A stretch of 8,783 nucleotides of DNA. Origin: an uncultured Flavobacteriales bacterium (GTDB lineage: Bacteria; Bacteroidota; Bacteroidia; Palsa-965). Location of the stretch: NCBI GenBank assembly GCA_946478675.1, contig CAMLEF010000188.1, positions 1-8,783 on the forward strand, read 5' to 3'. A program made the position numbers and the translations under genes. Below, piece by piece: positions 7,225 to 8,783 of the stretch. Every line of letters begins with the position of its first letter. The stretch's first letter is position 1. Below the pieces are notes generated by a model. It made no database searches, was not told where the DNA came from, and saw only the letters and a program-made list of their open reading frames with translations.

Positions 7225-8544
7225 ATGTCCGATCGTCGCAAATTCCTCCGCCAGCTGGGGCTTACAGCCGGCGCATTTTCCGTTCCCGCCATTTTCGAAC
7301 CGCTGTTCGCCAGCCGCTCGCAGAACAGCAGCTTCACCGAGTTCTTCGAACGCGTGAACAGCCTTTCGCCGGAAGCCGCTGCCTCCGATGAAGATTTCTG
7401 GAATTGGGTGCGCGAGCAATACGCGCTAAATCCTGCGATCATCAACTTCAACAACGGAGGCGTGAGCCCGCAACCGAAGCCGGTGCAGGACGCGCACATC
7501 AATTATTACAAATACTGCAACGAAGCGCCTTCCTATTTCATGTGGCGCGAGCTCGATAAAGGACGTGAGCCATTGCGTCATCGCCTCGCTGAACTGGCCG
7601 GTGTTTCTCCCGAAGAAGTCGCGATCAACCGTAACTCGACGGAAGGATTGAACACGATCATCTTCGGATTGAACCTGAAAGCCGGCGATGAAGTCGTGCT
7701 CTCGAAGCAGGATTACCCGAACATGCTCAACGCCTGGAAGCAGCGCGAAAAACGCGACGGCATCAAGCTCGTGTGGGTGAACCATACGCTGCCTTCCGAA
7801 GATGCGGACGCGCTGGCGAAAGCGTACACGTCGCTCTTCACCGACAAAACGAAAGTCGTGCACGTGACGCACATGATCAATTGGGTCGGACAAGTATTGC
7901 CGGTGCGGAAGATCGCCGACGAAGCGCACAAGCGGAACATCGAAGTTGTTTGCGACAGCGCACATTCCTTCGCGCATTTCGATTTCAACATCAACGATCT
8001 CGGCTGCGATTATTGGGCGACGAGCCTGCACAAATGGCTCTGCGCACCGTTCGGCAGCGGCATGCTGTGGATAAAAAAAGAAAAGATCAAAAACGTGTGG
8101 GCGCTCCTGTCGAATACGGAACCCGACGGCAGGGACATCCGCAAGTTCGAATCGCTCGGCACGCGTTCGTTTGCTTCTGAAATGGCGATCAGCGCCGCGA
8201 TCGATTTTCATCTGCTCATCGGCGCGAAACGGAAAGAGGCGCGCCTGCGTTTCCTGAAAGATTACTGGACGCAAAAAGTTGCGGCGCTTCCTGGTGTAAA
8301 GATCAACACGCCGAAGAAAGCGGAATTCTGCGGCGCCATTGCCAACGTTTCTATCGAAGGACTGAAGCCGGAAGAGATCGAAGCAAAGCTGATGGAAAAA
8401 TGCCGCATCCATTGCGTAGCGATCAATTGGGAAAATATTCACGGTGCACGCATCACGCCCAACGTGTATACGAGCATCGCCGATCTCGACCTGCTCGTGC
8501 AAGGCATTACGGAAATTGCCGCCGGCGTTCCGGAAAAGAAATAA
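7225..8544 (+). CDS. Tat-signal PLP-dependent class V aminotransferase-fold enzyme
   Basis: This 439-residue fold-type I PLP enzyme belongs to the class V aminotransferase / cysteine desulfurase / isopenicillin-N epimerase-like group. The N-terminus is a twin-arginine signal: DRRKFLRQLG (R4, R5, F7, L8), a hydrophobic stretch (about 11-23) and a possible cleavage site after LFA (residue 29), so it is probably exported folded with its cofactor bound. Catalytic features are the phosphate-binding NRNSTEG (about 135-141), the pyridine-nitrogen aspartate D244 in VVCDSAHSFAH, H247, and the Schiff-base lysine K270 in SLHKWL, followed by GSGMLWIKKEK. The C-terminal small domain is complete. The exact reaction (epimerase, lyase, desulfurase or aminotransferase) cannot be told from sequence by eye. 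The ATG at 7225 is preferred because it begins the Tat signal. The next gene encodes a RidA-like protein 59 bp downstream, probably in the same transcript. Confidence 0.9.
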   Translation: MSDRRKFLRQLGLTAGAFSVPAIFEPLFASRSQNSSFTEFFERVNSLSPEAAASDEDFWNWVREQYALNPAIINFNNGGVSPQPKPVQDAHINYYKYCNEAPSYFMWRELDKGREPLRHRLAELAGVSPEEVAINRNSTEGLNTIIFGLNLKAGDEVVLSKQDYPNMLNAWKQREKRDGIKLVWVNHTLPSEDADALAKAYTSLFTDKTKVVHVTHMINWVGQVLPVRKIADEAHKRNIEVVCDSAHSFAHFDFNINDLGCDYWATSLHKWLCAPFGSGMLWIKKEKIKNVWALLSNTEPDGRDIRKFESLGTRSFASEMAISAAIDFHLLIGAKRKEARLRFLKDYWTQKVAALPGVKINTPKKAEFCGAIANVSIEGLKPEEIEAKLMEKCRIHCVAINWENIHGARITPNVYTSIADLDLLVQGITEIAAGVPEKK

Positions 8545-8562
8545 AACAGCATCAATCGTAAT

Positions 8563-8597
8563 TGCCAACTGCAAGCTGTCCATTGCCGGCTGCCCAC
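8563..8597 (+). repeat. Five phase-locked 7-bp TGCCNNC-type units
   Basis: In the 59-bp gap before the RidA-like gene there are five consecutive 7-base units in exact phase: TGCCAAC, TGCAAGC, TGTCCAT, TGCCGGC and TGCCCAC. They end six bases before the ATG at 8604. I recall similar strings of TGCCAAC/TGCCGAC between genes in many bacteria. There is no Shine-Dalgarno sequence or promoter box in the gap, which fits co-transcription with the upstream enzyme. Confidence 0.6.
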
Positions 8598-8603
8598 TGA
8601 ATC

Positions 8604-8783
8604 ATGAAGCACACGTTCTTCTACACCTTCGCCATCATTGCGATCATTTCGCTGATCTACCTCAATTTCGCGAAAAGCAAAAAAGCGGAAGGACAGCTCA
8701 ACGTCATTCACACCGACAGCGCGCCGCAACCGATCGGCCCGTATTCGCAGGCGATCCGCAAAGGCAATGCGATGTTTGTTTCC
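8604..8783 (+). CDS. RidA-family protein with N-terminal membrane segment (3' end outside window)
   Basis: The first 60 codons are present, and the frame is open to the right edge. Residues about 5-22 (FFYTFAIIAIISLIYLNF) form a hydrophobic membrane segment or signal sequence, followed by the basic KSKK. From about residue 34 the sequence IHTDSAPQPIGPYSQAIRKGNAMFVS is the characteristic start of the RidA (YjgF/YER057c/UK114) domain, whose members hydrolyse reactive enamine/imine intermediates such as 2-aminoacrylate. The catalytic arginine lies beyond the window, so activity cannot be judged. Typical cytoplasmic RidA proteins are about 130 residues and lack the N-terminal extension seen here. 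No clear signal peptidase site is present, so a membrane anchor seems likelier than a cleaved signal. It follows the Tat-exported PLP enzyme by 59 bp on the same strand, suggesting joint expression. Confidence 0.85.
   Translation, partial: MKHTFFYTFAIIAIISLIYLNFAKSKKAEGQLNVIHTDSAPQPIGPYSQAIRKGNAMFVS

Noticed and set aside
7426..8583. A 385-codon minus-strand open frame opposite the PLP enzyme gene
   Set aside because: It has the same codon-bias cause: basic, repetitive composition, no domain, and it ends inside the TGCCNNC repeat.

Overview
The window reads as a piece of a Bacteroidota chromosome. The signs are a large secreted protein ending in a type IX secretion (T9SS) type A sorting domain, a DUF6913-type protein (a family I know essentially from this phylum), and exact matches to the Bacteroidota -7 promoter box TAnnTTTG ahead of two genes. 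Coding sequence is moderately GC-rich by eye (not counted). I cannot place the organism below phylum. I see no tRNA, rRNA, CRISPR array, transposase or phage gene.

Layout: the 3' part of ligA (1-1160, +) runs in from the left edge, followed by a DUF6913-like gene (1241-1816, +). A gap of about 300 bp holds a large imperfect inverted repeat, then comes a minus-strand SRPBCC/AHSA1-like gene (2124-2549), divergent from dapA (2672-3571, +). A repeat-filled gap of 341 bp precedes an 803-residue secreted LVIVD-repeat / choice-of-anchor B protein with a T9SS signal (3913-6324, +), which ends in a good intrinsic terminator. Next are coaE (6488-7069, +), a 28-bp-stem hairpin, a Tat-signal PLP-dependent class V aminotransferase-like enzyme (7225-8544, +), and the start of a membrane-anchored RidA-family protein (8604 to the right edge, +).

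Most genes are housekeeping: DNA ligation and repair (LigA), lysine and diaminopimelate synthesis (DapA) and the last step of coenzyme A synthesis (CoaE). The more specialised pair is at the right end, where an apparently exported PLP enzyme sits next to a RidA-like protein with an N-terminal membrane segment. RidA proteins remove reactive enamines/imines released by PLP enzymes, so the two may work together in the cell envelope; this is inference.

The most striking non-coding property is that six of the seven intergenic gaps (all but the 122-bp gap between the SRPBCC gene and dapA) carry short-period or inverted repeats, belonging to six different word families: AACCCGA, ACCACAGAGG, TTACGAAT, GCAAAG, GTTCGAGCGGAGTCGAGAAC and TGCCNNC. 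Several run right up to a start codon. The TTACGAAT family occurs four times in the window, with differences concentrated at one central dinucleotide. I found no convincing new multi-gene system; the repeat landscape and the PLP/RidA pair are the best leads.
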